From RGIG1828 sp045536915 (GTDB lineage Bacteria; Bacillota; Clostridia; UMGS1810), in NCBI GenBank assembly GCA_045536915.1, contig JAZSOL010000314.1, forward strand, positions 1 to 18,677: 18,677 nt of DNA, read 5' to 3'. Shown here piece by piece: positions 5,749-12,765 of the stretch (positions within the stretch are counted from its first letter, which is position 1; each line of letters starts with the position of its first letter). The notes under the pieces are model-generated. The model was given only the letters and a program-made list of their open reading frames with translations. It was not told where the DNA came from and did no database searches. The position numbers and the translations under genes are program-made.

Positions 5749-6174
5749 TTAGTCGTCATCGACAATATGTACTGTTGCATTTTCCGTTGAAGTTACCTTG
5801 AAAAGCACTGTGTTATAATCGTAAGCACTGCCAAGATATGGTTCTATTCCACTGCCACAAGTAAAAGCTGGCCCGTAAGATGTATAAAAATGATTAATAA
5901 GCACTTCGCCAACCGCCGCTTGTACAGTTGCAGTGTTGCTGTTGTTAAAATATTGTTCTCCGTCAGTCAAATCTCCGTTGTTCCAATATTTATATCTTAT
6001 TACTCTTATCGTTGCATTTCCGTCAGTTGTAAACGAAACAGTTGCATTTTCTTTAGTCACACCGCCCCCGCCGCCTGCCGCTTTTCCTTCAAGTGCTGTT
6101 TTGATTTGATTTATAAGGCTTTCCTGTTCGGAAACTTCCGAATTGATTCTTGTAATTTCGCTTTGAATACTCAA
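5749..6174 (-). CDS. Short tail fibre protein with coiled-coil N terminus
   Basis: 141 aa. MSIQSEITRINSEVSEQESL starts a coiled coil to about residue 31, then a GGGGG hinge (35-39), then an Asn/Thr/Tyr-rich beta domain of about 100 residues without the repeats of its neighbours. The start is TTG (6174), supported because the first residues match those of the next fibre to the right (MSISTEISRI); a GAAAGGTG site lies upstream. The C-terminal DNA looks AT-richer than the N-terminal part. Reads as a fibre or receptor-binding subunit that uses the same docking end as its neighbour. Identity of the tip domain is unknown. Confidence 0.75.
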   Translation of the reverse strand: MSIQSEITRINSEVSEQESLINQIKTALEGKAAGGGGGVTKENATVSFTTDGNATIRVIRYKYWNNGDLTDGEQYFNNSNTATVQAAVGEVLINHFYTSYGPAFTCGSGIEPYLGSAYDYNTVLFKVTSTENATVHIVDDD

Positions 6175-6207
6175 ATAAAATCACACACCTTTCAAGAGCA
6201 CCGCCGC

Positions 6208-7377
6208 TTAAATAGCGGCGAGTGCGTCTTCAATGTCGGAAGTAAGGGAAACAGTACCGCCCGAAGTATAACCCGCAGGAATGGTTGCGGAAGTTGAAGT
6301 AAGTCCGTCAATGGTCTGTGTTGCGCTTCCGTTGTTCGGCATAGAACCCGTAAGAACAGTTCCCGAAGCGTCAACGATTTTCTTTCCGTCAAGAACATCT
6401 GCCGCAACTGCGGTAACTGCTGTAACATCTTGATATGCAGCAGGAATTGCCTCAACGGAAACTTTGGAAAGCACCTTGCCGCTTGTCGGAGTAATGCTCT
6501 GCGCCGCTTTGGTGGGCGTTGCGGTCTTTTCTTCGGTGGTAATGGAAACTGTTCCTGTTCCGCTGTGATAGCCTTTCGGAACGGTATAACTCTTTGTGGT
6601 GGTGTTGAGTGTCTGCGAAACTGCGCCGACATTCGGCATAGTGCCTGTTACTTTAACGCCGCCAACGTATGCGGTTTCATCTTCGAGGATTTGGTCTGCG
6701 GTTGCGGTCGCATCTTCGGTTGTGATGTATTCCGCAGGAATTGCCGCAACGGTTACTTTCGAGAGAACTTTTCCCGAAGTGGGAGTTACGGTCTGTTCGG
6801 ATTTGGTCGGAGTCACGCTCTTTTCTTCAAGAACGATTTTGACCGTGCCTGTGCCGCCGTGATAACCTTTCGGAATAGTGTAAGTAACGGTTGTTGCGTC
6901 AAGGGTTTTCGCAACGTTTCCGTTGTTGGGCATAGTACCTGTGGTTACAACGCCGTCTGCGGTAACGATAATTTTACCTGTAAGAACATCAGCCGCTCCT
7001 GCGGTAACGGAAGTAACGTCCTGATAAGCGTCCGGAATCGGTGCAACGGTTACGGCAGAAAGTCCGTAGTAACCGGAATCCGGTGCAATGCTCTGCTGTT
7101 TTTTGGTCGGTGTAACATTCTTTTCTTGAAGGGTATAGTTGCCGCCGCCCGCAATGCCCGAAACCGTACCGGAACCGTTGTGATAACCCGCCGGAATGGT
7201 ATATGTATCGCCTTCCTGAACGGTAACGGAAACCGCTCCCTGGTTGACTATCGCTTCAATGGCCGCCGCAAGTTTATCGAGGTTATCGGTGTTCGTTGCC
7301 ATTCCGAGCTCAACGAGTTTTGCTCTGATTGTGTTTTTATTAGCCTGGATACGGCTTATCTCTGTAGAAATACTCAT
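6208..7377 (-). CDS. Long tail fibre protein with three tandem beta repeats
   Basis: 389 aa. Docking end MSISTEISRIQANKNTIRAK plus a helical stretch to about residue 46. A partial repeat then leads into three units of about 98 residues (83-182, 183-280, 281-379). Each runs EEK.VTPTK..QS.TP..G...SKVTV..IP..Y, then a GxMPN.G segment, then a YTIPKGYH.GTGTV-like end. The last unit is the most diverged and ends in DIEDALAAI. The repeats suggest an extended trimeric beta shaft. ATG with AAAGGA upstream. Such proteins are common in Clostridia phages. No clear enzymatic or lectin tip is seen, so it may be a stem or side fibre. Confidence 0.85.
   Translation of the reverse strand: MSISTEISRIQANKNTIRAKLVELGMATNTDNLDKLAAAIEAIVNQGAVSVTVQEGDTYTIPAGYHNGSGTVSGIAGGGNYTLQEKNVTPTKKQQSIAPDSGYYGLSAVTVAPIPDAYQDVTSVTAGAADVLTGKIIVTADGVVTTGTMPNNGNVAKTLDATTVTYTIPKGYHGGTGTVKIVLEEKSVTPTKSEQTVTPTSGKVLSKVTVAAIPAEYITTEDATATADQILEDETAYVGGVKVTGTMPNVGAVSQTLNTTTKSYTVPKGYHSGTGTVSITTEEKTATPTKAAQSITPTSGKVLSKVSVEAIPAAYQDVTAVTAVAADVLDGKKIVDASGTVLTGSMPNNGSATQTIDGLTSTSATIPAGYTSGGTVSLTSDIEDALAAI
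6241..7131 (-). repeat. Three tandem ~98-codon repeats in tail fibre
   Basis: Units at 6832..7131, 6538..6831 and 6241..6537. Shared landmarks per unit are VTPTK or ATPTK, a Q..TP or Q..AP stretch, IP.AY or IPAEY, G(T/S)MPN and a GYH or GYT turn. Best seen at protein level; the DNA has diverged moderately. Confidence 0.85.
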
Positions 7378-7396
7378 GTCTTAATTCCTTTCTTTT

Positions 7397-7762
7397 TCAG
7401 ATTGTTTTCAAAAGAATTTCGATATTTCCGACTGTTTCAAAAACCGCCGCCGAAGTAATCGGAAGAGTGTTGTCGCCTTCAACCCCGGTCGCTGTGTTGA
7501 CCGAAAGAACGCCGTTTTCAAGATTAAGCGTTTCATCGGTGGTAAATTTTGTACCCGCATTTTTTAATGCTTCGTCAAGTCCTGTTATTGCCGAAATCGG
7601 GTGCTGATCGGGAAGTTCTCTTTCGGAAAGTCTGCTGTGCTTTGTGGTTCCGCCGCCGTTTACTGAAACATTTCCGAAGTTTGCAAAAACCGCAGAAGCC
7701 TTGTTGCTCAAATCCGCGTGCATTGCCGGAAGTTCGTTAACGGTCGCAAAAAGTTCTTTCAT
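7397..7762 (-). CDS. Tail fibre/baseplate module with DQHPISAITGL motif
   Basis: 121 aa from the ATG at 7762, which overlaps the previous stop by one base (TGATG); a TTG three bases earlier is less likely. It begins MKELFATVNELPAM. Next comes SRLSERELPDQHPISAITGL (about 43-62), a segment repeated in many phage tail fibres, then LENGVLSVNTATGVEGDNTL and a C terminus VGNIEILLKTI. In other phages these segments form parts of one long fibre, so here the protein may be a stand-alone connector or a fibre fragment. It lies directly before the long repeat fibre, with 19 bases between. Confidence 0.75.
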   Translation of the reverse strand: MKELFATVNELPAMHADLSNKASAVFANFGNVSVNGGGTTKHSRLSERELPDQHPISAITGLDEALKNAGTKFTTDETLNLENGVLSVNTATGVEGDNTLPITSAAVFETVGNIEILLKTI

Positions 7763-8067
7763 CAAAGCACCACCTTCGAAGTGGATTTTGTCAAATCAAC
7801 TGTTCCTGCCGAAATTCCGATAACTTCGCCGTCAAAAAACTTTGCTCGAATTTGAACTTCAACCGGGTTTTTCTGTCTGAATGTTTCTTGCTGTGTAAGA
7901 GGAATTAAAAACATTTGTCTTTCGTCGTCATAAGTTATGTCGCCGTTTGATATGGTTTTTCTTATATTTCCGACCATAACTTCAAGTTCTTCAAATGCGG
8001 AAAAGTTTGCAATTCCATTTGATGTGGAAATTTGAATAGGAAGGTTATAGGAATCTCCCGTCATCAT
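7762..8067 (-). CDS. Conserved small tail-region protein (beta-rich)
   Basis: 101 aa, beta-rich. Starts MMTGDSYNLPIQISTSNGIA. Contains FEELEVMVGNIRKTI, LIPLTQQETF and VEVQIRAKFFDGEVIGI. AGGAGG lies seven bases before the first ATG. I know this type of about 100 aa from Firmicutes phage fibre clusters; its Ig-like or BppU-N-like beta pattern suggests a baseplate-fibre adaptor, but no function is established to my knowledge. Its stop is coupled to the start of the next gene (TGATG). Confidence 0.72.
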   Translation of the reverse strand: MMTGDSYNLPIQISTSNGIANFSAFEELEVMVGNIRKTISNGDITYDDERQMFLIPLTQQETFRQKNPVEVQIRAKFFDGEVIGISAGTVDLTKSTSKVVL

Positions 8068-8082
8068 GTCAACCCCTCCTTT

Positions 8083-8517
8083 TTATTGTTTTTGCCAGTC
8101 GGTTGCATATTCTTCCGGGCTGAAATTTGTGTCGCGAAGTGCCTTATAAACAAATCCATCCGTCCAGATCATACATTCTCCCATAAGATAAATATCCGAA
8201 GTCGATGTGGGTTTAACCCAGGGTTTTGCTTTTTCGGGGTCGGTTGTGTGCTTAACTCTCCAAAGTGCTGGAAGTTCTTTCGGCCTTGCGCTGTAATGAC
8301 TTGCGTTGTGCGGCTGAATAAGGGTGTAAACCTGTCCTTCGTCCTTAACCGGTGCTCCGATAACAACATCGGAATAATCCTTTGTTCCGTCCCAATCGGG
8401 AACATATTCTTCTTCCGCAATAATTGCCGTTCCGTCCATTTCTGGGGAACGCTCCCGAAGGTCTTTTGCCGCAAGTGCCGCCATTTTCTTAACTTCGTTA
8501 AGTGCGTCGTTAATCAA
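8083..8517 (-). CDS. Tail protein with two CBM5/12-like (chitin-binding type) domains
   Basis: 144 aa. Helical start (INDALNEVKKMAALAAKDL), then module one, with YVPDWDG, GQVYTLIQPH and LPALWRVKH (about 38-91), then module two, with YLMGECMIWTDGFVYKALRD and ending YATDWQK (about 109-143). The W...Y...G..Y.....H...P..W layout is that of carbohydrate-binding modules of the CBM5/12 type found in phage tails. The start is TTG at 8517, overlapping the previous gene by 8 bases, with AGGGGTG as ribosome site. Probable role: binding of cell-surface sugar during adsorption. Similar in plan to the protein at 4277..4681 but not a close copy. Confidence 0.75.
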   Translation of the reverse strand: MINDALNEVKKMAALAAKDLRERSPEMDGTAIIAEEEYVPDWDGTKDYSDVVIGAPVKDEGQVYTLIQPHNASHYSARPKELPALWRVKHTTDPEKAKPWVKPTSTSDIYLMGECMIWTDGFVYKALRDTNFSPEEYATDWQKQ

Positions 8518-8893
8518 TGCTGTTCACCCCTTCCGCAATAGCTTCGTTGATTTCTTTTTCCGTTGCGGAACTTTCAATAACCGCCTGCTGTTCTTCGATT
8601 TTTTGTGCAAGGCTTTCCGTAACGGCAACATCGGGGTTGTTAAGCCAAAATTCCGAATAAAATTCGTTTTCTTTTTCTTCAATAATTCCGTCAACGGTGT
8701 AATCATAGCTTTTGTCTTTTGTCATACAAAAAACTTTGTTTGCGGTTTCTGCAAATTCTTTTGCCTGCTCAAAAGGATAATCGCTTTTCGGAAAGCGAAT
8801 AATCAAAACCTTATCCCAAACTTCGCCGTTTTCTTTGTATGCTTCGTTGACCGTAACGGAAAGAAGTTCAACATTTCCATTGATTGTTACCAT
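8510..8893 (-). CDS. Tail accessory protein, unknown function
   Basis: 127 aa, acidic. Begins MVTINGNVELLSVTVNEAYK. The N-terminal two thirds looks mixed alpha/beta (VWDKVLIIRFPKSDYPF, YDYTVDGIIEEKENEFYSEF). The C-terminal part from about 90 is a coiled coil (LAQKIEEQQAVIESSATEKE). GGGGGA precedes the ATG. It sits between the Gly-rich fibre and the CBM-like protein and is translationally coupled to the latter. A fibre chaperone or baseplate component would fit the size and place, but I cannot assign a family. Confidence 0.7.
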   Translation of the reverse strand: MVTINGNVELLSVTVNEAYKENGEVWDKVLIIRFPKSDYPFEQAKEFAETANKVFCMTKDKSYDYTVDGIIEEKENEFYSEFWLNNPDVAVTESLAQKIEEQQAVIESSATEKEINEAIAEGVNSID

Positions 8894-8908
8894 TTTTCAT
8901 TCCCCCTT

Positions 8909-9757
8909 TTAAGCAAGATTCGTGTTGCCACGATAAATTTTAACAAAAGCCGCCGCACCAGCTCCGGGTGTGCCTTTATTTCCATAACCAACGTCAGCAC
9001 CTTTACCGCCTGTGTTACCACCGGAAACGCCCGGAGAACCACCCGTTCCACCGACATACAATTTTTGGCTCTGGGTGCCTTTGTCACCATCACCGCCCGG
9101 ATTTCCGTTAACGTTTGAATAGTTTCCTCCAGAAGCCGTGCCGCCTGCACCTCCTGCCGCGTCGTTATCAGATAAAAGTTTATAAACTCCGCCCACTTCG
9201 CCGCTGACAGTTTGCATCGTGGAATAACTTGCTCTTGAACTTTTTATTGCTACAGTCGCTGTTCCTCCAACGGCAAGATTTCCGCCTATTATTACTGTGT
9301 CGCCTTTTTTCATCTGAACACGGGAACAAGCGTAAGCACCGCCGCCGCCGCCACCGCCGGAACCTGCGCCATAAATAATCGTAGTGTTGAGAGTTGCTTC
9401 ACCGCCGTTACCGCTTGCACCCTGCAATTCAATCTGAAACCAACCGTCTTCCGGTGCTGTAAATGTTGCAGAGGATGTATAAGTTCCGATAAGCGAATAA
9501 GACGACGGTTCGGATGGAAAAAGCGAAACAACCGCAACAACAACGTCCGCGAGCATCTGTTTTGCCGCGCAAACAAGGGTCTTGCCGCCGACAACTACAT
9601 TTGTAAGCATATATTTACCCGAACATTTAAGCGTTTTGGTAACGCCCGGAGCGATGGTCGCAAGAGTGTTTCCGTTATAAGTAACAGTAAAGTTTCCCTC
9701 TCGGTCTTCGGTCGAAATGGTCTTGCCGTTATAAGTTATTGTTGCTCTGTTGGCCAT
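8909..9757 (-). CDS. Glycine-rich tail fibre / receptor-binding protein
   Basis: 282 aa from the ATG at 9757, which overlaps the previous stop by one base; an upstream TTG adds one Met. The N-terminal ~85 residues are beta-rich (ATITYNGKTISTEDREGNFT, VVVGGKTLVCAAKQML) and probably dock the fibre. From about 93 a jelly-roll-like start (YTSSATFTAPEDGWFQIELQ) leads into a Gly-rich half with GAGSGGGGGGGAY, GGAGGTASGGNY, GGTGGSPGVSGGNTGGKG and a final GTPGAGAAAFVKIYRG. This is the glycine-rich domain known from fibre tips and adhesins, where Gly-rich strands may pack as polyglycine II and present loops to the receptor. Likely a host-recognition tip. Confidence 0.85.
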   Translation of the reverse strand: MANRATITYNGKTISTEDREGNFTVTYNGNTLATIAPGVTKTLKCSGKYMLTNVVVGGKTLVCAAKQMLADVVVAVVSLFPSEPSSYSLIGTYTSSATFTAPEDGWFQIELQGASGNGGEATLNTTIIYGAGSGGGGGGGAYACSRVQMKKGDTVIIGGNLAVGGTATVAIKSSRASYSTMQTVSGEVGGVYKLLSDNDAAGGAGGTASGGNYSNVNGNPGGDGDKGTQSQKLYVGGTGGSPGVSGGNTGGKGADVGYGNKGTPGAGAAAFVKIYRGNTNLA

Positions 9758-10233
9758 CAAGTCACCGTCCCGTCATAAGTAGAAACAGCGGCAACTTTAA
9801 TTGCTCCTGTGGTATAAACTCCTGCCGCAACTGCGGTCTGTTCAGAAGTCGTCGGAGTAATCGTTGTCGCCGCTTTTGTCGAAAGCTGTTTTGTTGCGCT
9901 TTTTGTTCCTGCCGAAACATAACCTGCTGTCTGTGTCGCCGAAGCTGTAATAAGTCCCGAAGCGGAAATCGTAATACTCGGTGTCGCCTGCGTTGCTGTT
10001 GCCATGGCGTTGACCGTAACTTTGGAAAGGCCGTTATATCCGCTGTCCGGGGTTACTGTTTGTTTTGCCGTGGAAGAATTGACTGTTTTTTCCTGGAGTT
10101 TTGCAACTTCAATTTCGCCGATAACGTCGGGAAAATTATCCGCAATAATAGAAGCTGTGCTTCCTGTTTTTGCTCTGATTGCGTCCGCAATCGCTTTAAA
10201 AAGAGCCGTAAGGGTCGAATATTTGTTTGCCAT
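9757..10233 (-). CDS. Tail fibre stem protein
   Basis: 158 aa. The N-terminal part has the common prophage fibre motif FKAIADAIRAKTGSTASIIA followed by DNFPDVIGEI. Residues 46-148 form the Thr/Ser-rich beta module that is repeated in the 255-aa fibre (4967..5734). The C terminus (STYDGTVT) ends abruptly without a tip domain. The ATG overlaps the stop of the baseplate gene by one base, and its stop overlaps the start of the Gly-rich fibre. It may be a stem on which the following Gly-rich protein mounts, or a fibre whose tip has been split off (inference). Confidence 0.8.
   Translation of the reverse strand: MANKYSTLTALFKAIADAIRAKTGSTASIIADNFPDVIGEIEVAKLQEKTVNSSTAKQTVTPDSGYNGLSKVTVNAMATATQATPSITISASGLITASATQTAGYVSAGTKSATKQLSTKAATTITPTTSEQTAVAAGVYTTGAIKVAAVSTYDGTVT
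9790..10098 (-). repeat. 103-codon fibre stem module, copy 1
   Basis: Codes residues 46-148 of the 158-aa fibre. Pairs without gaps with 5339..5647; 80 of 103 residues identical by hand count. The two genes have unrelated N termini on either side of the boundary. Confidence 0.85.
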
Positions 10234-10934
10234 TAATAAGCACCCCCGATTACAGAACCGATTGCGTTTTCAACGTATTCAATGCTTGCTGCTCCGATGG
10301 ATTCGGGTGTAATCGGGTCTGTTCCGTCTTTAGCGTGTGATTCTGCGTGCGGCGGAATGTTTCCCGCAATGGTTTCTTCAAGGTGTTTTCTTATCTGTGC
10401 AATAAGTTCTTCAACCTGTGTATAAAGTGTTGCTGTCGGAATTCCGGTAACTGCGTCCCTCATAAGTCCGCAAACGTTTTCGTCAAGCATTGTGTTGGTG
10501 ATTTGCGAAGCGTTAAGCGCAATGTTTGCCGCCGGAATTTCAATAACATAAAGGCCAAGTTCATATATTGTTCCGTCACGAACAATGCTCGGTGCTTCTG
10601 CCGCCGTTGCGGGCGTTCCCTGTTTGAGCACGATGTTTGTTGCGTTGTTTCCCTTGTCAAACTGAATAACAATTCTGTCTTTTCTGTTGAGCACGCTGTC
10701 CGCAATAGGAACATCAATGAGCACTGCTTCGGTGCTCAAAACAGATTTTCCCGCAAATTCTCCGTCTTTAATCCATGCAAGGCCTTTCCCGACGGAAACG
10801 CTTGAACTTCCGCTTATCGTTAAAGCAAAGTTATCTTCTGCGGAATAAACTCCGCTTTTTCTTGTGCAAAGGTAAGTTTCCGCGTCTTCGGCTGTATATT
10901 CAATGCCGTTGAGCGGATAAGTAATAACTGCCAT
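10233..10934 (-). CDS. Baseplate/upper fibre protein with fibre-docking C terminus
   Basis: 233 aa. Starts MAVITYPLNGIEYTAEDAET. The N-terminal ~150 residues are a beta domain typical of phage baseplate proteins carrying the receptor-binding module (SVGKGLAWIKDGEFAGKSV, LNRKDRIVIQFDKGNNATN, IYELGLYVIEIP). A helix (about 170-190) follows, then PPHAESHAKDGTDPITPESI, the H..H...G.DPITP..IGA motif found where fibre segments attach. GGAGG is six bases before the ATG. It lies between the baseplate hub and the fibres, so it probably links them. Confidence 0.82.
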   Translation of the reverse strand: MAVITYPLNGIEYTAEDAETYLCTRKSGVYSAEDNFALTISGSSSVSVGKGLAWIKDGEFAGKSVLSTEAVLIDVPIADSVLNRKDRIVIQFDKGNNATNIVLKQGTPATAAEAPSIVRDGTIYELGLYVIEIPAANIALNASQITNTMLDENVCGLMRDAVTGIPTATLYTQVEELIAQIRKHLEETIAGNIPPHAESHAKDGTDPITPESIGAASIEYVENAIGSVIGGAY

Positions 10935-10937
10935 TCT

Positions 10938-11930
10938 TTACCTCCGTATAATTGGTGTGCCGAATTCAAGGCTGACTTCGTTTTGGTTGTTTTGGCTTGT
11001 ATAGGTAAAACCGATAATTCTTGTCTGGATTTTTATTCCGATATCATCAAGAAGGCAGGTAACTATGTCCCCAAGTTCATATCTTTTTCCAAAATCTTCA
11101 TCGTTGATTTCGACACTTATGTTCTGAATTTTTATTTGTTCCGCAAGTTTTTCAAGCCCGTAATTGGAAAGCCTTGTTCTGTAATTCGCTTCTGTTTCTC
11201 CGTCCTCGATCTGAACGTTTCTTGCGTCAACATAAAGTTCCCGCCTTGCCGTTCCGGTGCTTGCCGTATCTCCCACCACAACGGTTATTCGGGCATCATC
11301 TTCGCCCGCTCCGGCAACAACAGCAACGTTTTTAAACTGGTTGTCGGTTTCGGAATAAACCGTTCCCGCAAGGTTTCCAAACTTCGTTGCAAATTTAAGG
11401 TTTTTGTCAATTTCCGGTTTATAAACCTCAAAAAGAAGTTTTCTGTTTGTTTTGTCGTGCCGAAAAATAAAACCTGCGTCTATTTCTGCGGCAATTTCTT
11501 CGCAATAAGCAAGAATTGTTTTGTCGCTTATTTGCCGGGTGAATTTGTCGGAAATCCCCGCAAGATTTCCAAGTTCAACCGAAGGCCATGCAGCCATGTT
11601 GGAAACAAGACTTCTCATCGCCGTTTCTGCATTTTGGTTTTTAATAACCAAAGTCGAAACTCTTTCCGCAAGAATGTTTATTGCCGGGTGTCCGTTTGCA
11701 ACAATAAGGTGGTCTTTAACTTCAACAGAACGAATAAGGCAGAGAGTTTTAAAATCCCCTCTGCCTATGTAGTTTCCTATTTTAAGAAGTTTTGCAACGG
11801 CCTTTGTCTGTTGCACTTCAATAAGAAAATCGCCCTGCGTGTTATAGCCTTCGCTCCAAAGAAGCGAAACCCATGTTTCAATTGTCCCTATGCGGTCAAG
11901 GTTTTCGTTATAAACATTAAATGCCTTCAT
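10938..11930 (-). CDS. Baseplate hub / tail-associated protein (ReqiPepy6 Gp37-like, Tal-type)
   Basis: 330 aa from the ATG at 11930 (MKAFNVYNENLDRIGTIETW), chosen for a GGGAG site and for family starts; a reading from 11972 overlaps the Dit gene more. The product matches the Gp37-like/prophage endopeptidase-tail N-terminal family that forms the ring below Dit: W.SL.WSEGYNTQGDFLIEV near residue 20, KTLCLIRSVEVKD, a middle domain and a C-terminal RYELGDIVTCLLDDIGIKIQ with TRIIGFTYT. No added peptidase or lysozyme domain is visible, and at 330 aa it is a hub without a long tip. It overlaps the Dit gene by 14 bases. Confidence 0.85.
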   Translation of the reverse strand: MKAFNVYNENLDRIGTIETWVSLLWSEGYNTQGDFLIEVQQTKAVAKLLKIGNYIGRGDFKTLCLIRSVEVKDHLIVANGHPAINILAERVSTLVIKNQNAETAMRSLVSNMAAWPSVELGNLAGISDKFTRQISDKTILAYCEEIAAEIDAGFIFRHDKTNRKLLFEVYKPEIDKNLKFATKFGNLAGTVYSETDNQFKNVAVVAGAGEDDARITVVVGDTASTGTARRELYVDARNVQIEDGETEANYRTRLSNYGLEKLAEQIKIQNISVEINDEDFGKRYELGDIVTCLLDDIGIKIQTRIIGFTYTSQNNQNEVSLEFGTPIIRR

Positions 11931-12765
11931 AAACTCCCACCACCGCCGCTTTAAATGTAATTGTTGTAACAAGAAGGCTTTCGTTTTCGTCCGCAGTCGC
12001 TCTTAAGATGTTGTCACCGACGTGCATAAAAAGAAGTTCGCTTTCTTCGTCAAGAACCGAAAACGCGTCTTCCGTAACTCCGCCGCTTTCTTTTTCAACA
12101 AGAAGTTTTCCGTTTTCTCTGTATATCGTGATTTTTTCGTCAAGATAAAGAGTTGTGTTAAGTCTTAAAAATTCCTGTGTGCGGATATTGATAATTCCGG
12201 GGTTGACAACTTCGCCTTTTCCCCGGAATTCAAGTTTAAAATAAGCTTCAACTTCTCCGTTGTTTATGCAGTTTATAAACGCTCCCGTTGCGGGAACGCC
12301 GAAGATATGTGGTTCTACATAGTTTACCGGAAAGCTGAACATCGGTTTAAAACCGCCGACAATATAGCTTTCGGCGGTCATTTTTTGCCAGTAAGGATAT
12401 GGAGCCGTAACGACAAGTTCAAATCTCGGATCTCGTTTTTCGGGAGTTATAAGCGGAGTAAAACGAACAATACAGTCGATGTAATATTTTTCTTCGAAAA
12501 TAAGCTGTCCGCTTTCAAACGGAGCAAACACCGAAAGCATTCTTTTTTTTGCCTGCGTTGCTTCGCCAAGAATCCTGCCTTTGATTTCAAGTTCTCTGCT
12601 TTTAATCGAAAGGTTTTCAACCGTTTCGCCGATTTGATTAAATCCCTGCGATAAAGCAACGTCCATTTCGTGCCCGGTAAGACCGTCTATATCAAAAATA
12701 TTGCCGTATTGATAGCCAAAGAAAAATGACTGGCCTTTTGAGTTTGTAAATCTCGCGCTATACAT
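11917..12765 (-). CDS. Distal tail protein (Dit)
   Basis: 282 aa. The N terminus (MYSARFTNSKGQSFFFGYQY) and the segment IKSRELEIKGRILGEATQAK followed by RMLSVFAPFESGQLIF are characteristic of the Dit family (phage_tail/SPP1 gp19.1 type). The N-terminal half forms the hexameric ring at the tail end. The C-terminal half (VEAYFKLEFRGKGEVVNPGI, LRLNTTLYLDEKITIY) is the galectin-like domain. The start codon directly follows the tape measure stop (TAAATG). Dit connects the tail tube to the baseplate hub. Confidence 0.88.
   Translation of the reverse strand: MYSARFTNSKGQSFFFGYQYGNIFDIDGLTGHEMDVALSQGFNQIGETVENLSIKSRELEIKGRILGEATQAKKRMLSVFAPFESGQLIFEEKYYIDCIVRFTPLITPEKRDPRFELVVTAPYPYWQKMTAESYIVGGFKPMFSFPVNYVEPHIFGVPATGAFINCINNGEVEAYFKLEFRGKGEVVNPGIINIRTQEFLRLNTTLYLDEKITIYRENGKLLVEKESGGVTEDAFSVLDEESELLFMHVGDNILRATADENESLLVTTITFKAAVVGVYEGI

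Noticed and set aside
6430..7458. A 342-codon plus-strand frame opposite the long repeat fibre
   Set aside because: Same antisense effect: it follows the repeat structure of the fibre gene, with a Cys/Arg/Asn-rich product and no start signals.
4967..10233. Diversity-generating retroelement acting on fibre tips
   Set aside because: No reverse transcriptase, template repeat or C-type lectin variable end is visible in the window.
10983..11954. A 323-codon plus-strand frame opposite the baseplate hub
   Set aside because: Antisense shadow of a recognised gene; low-complexity Phe/Val/Cys product, no ribosome site.
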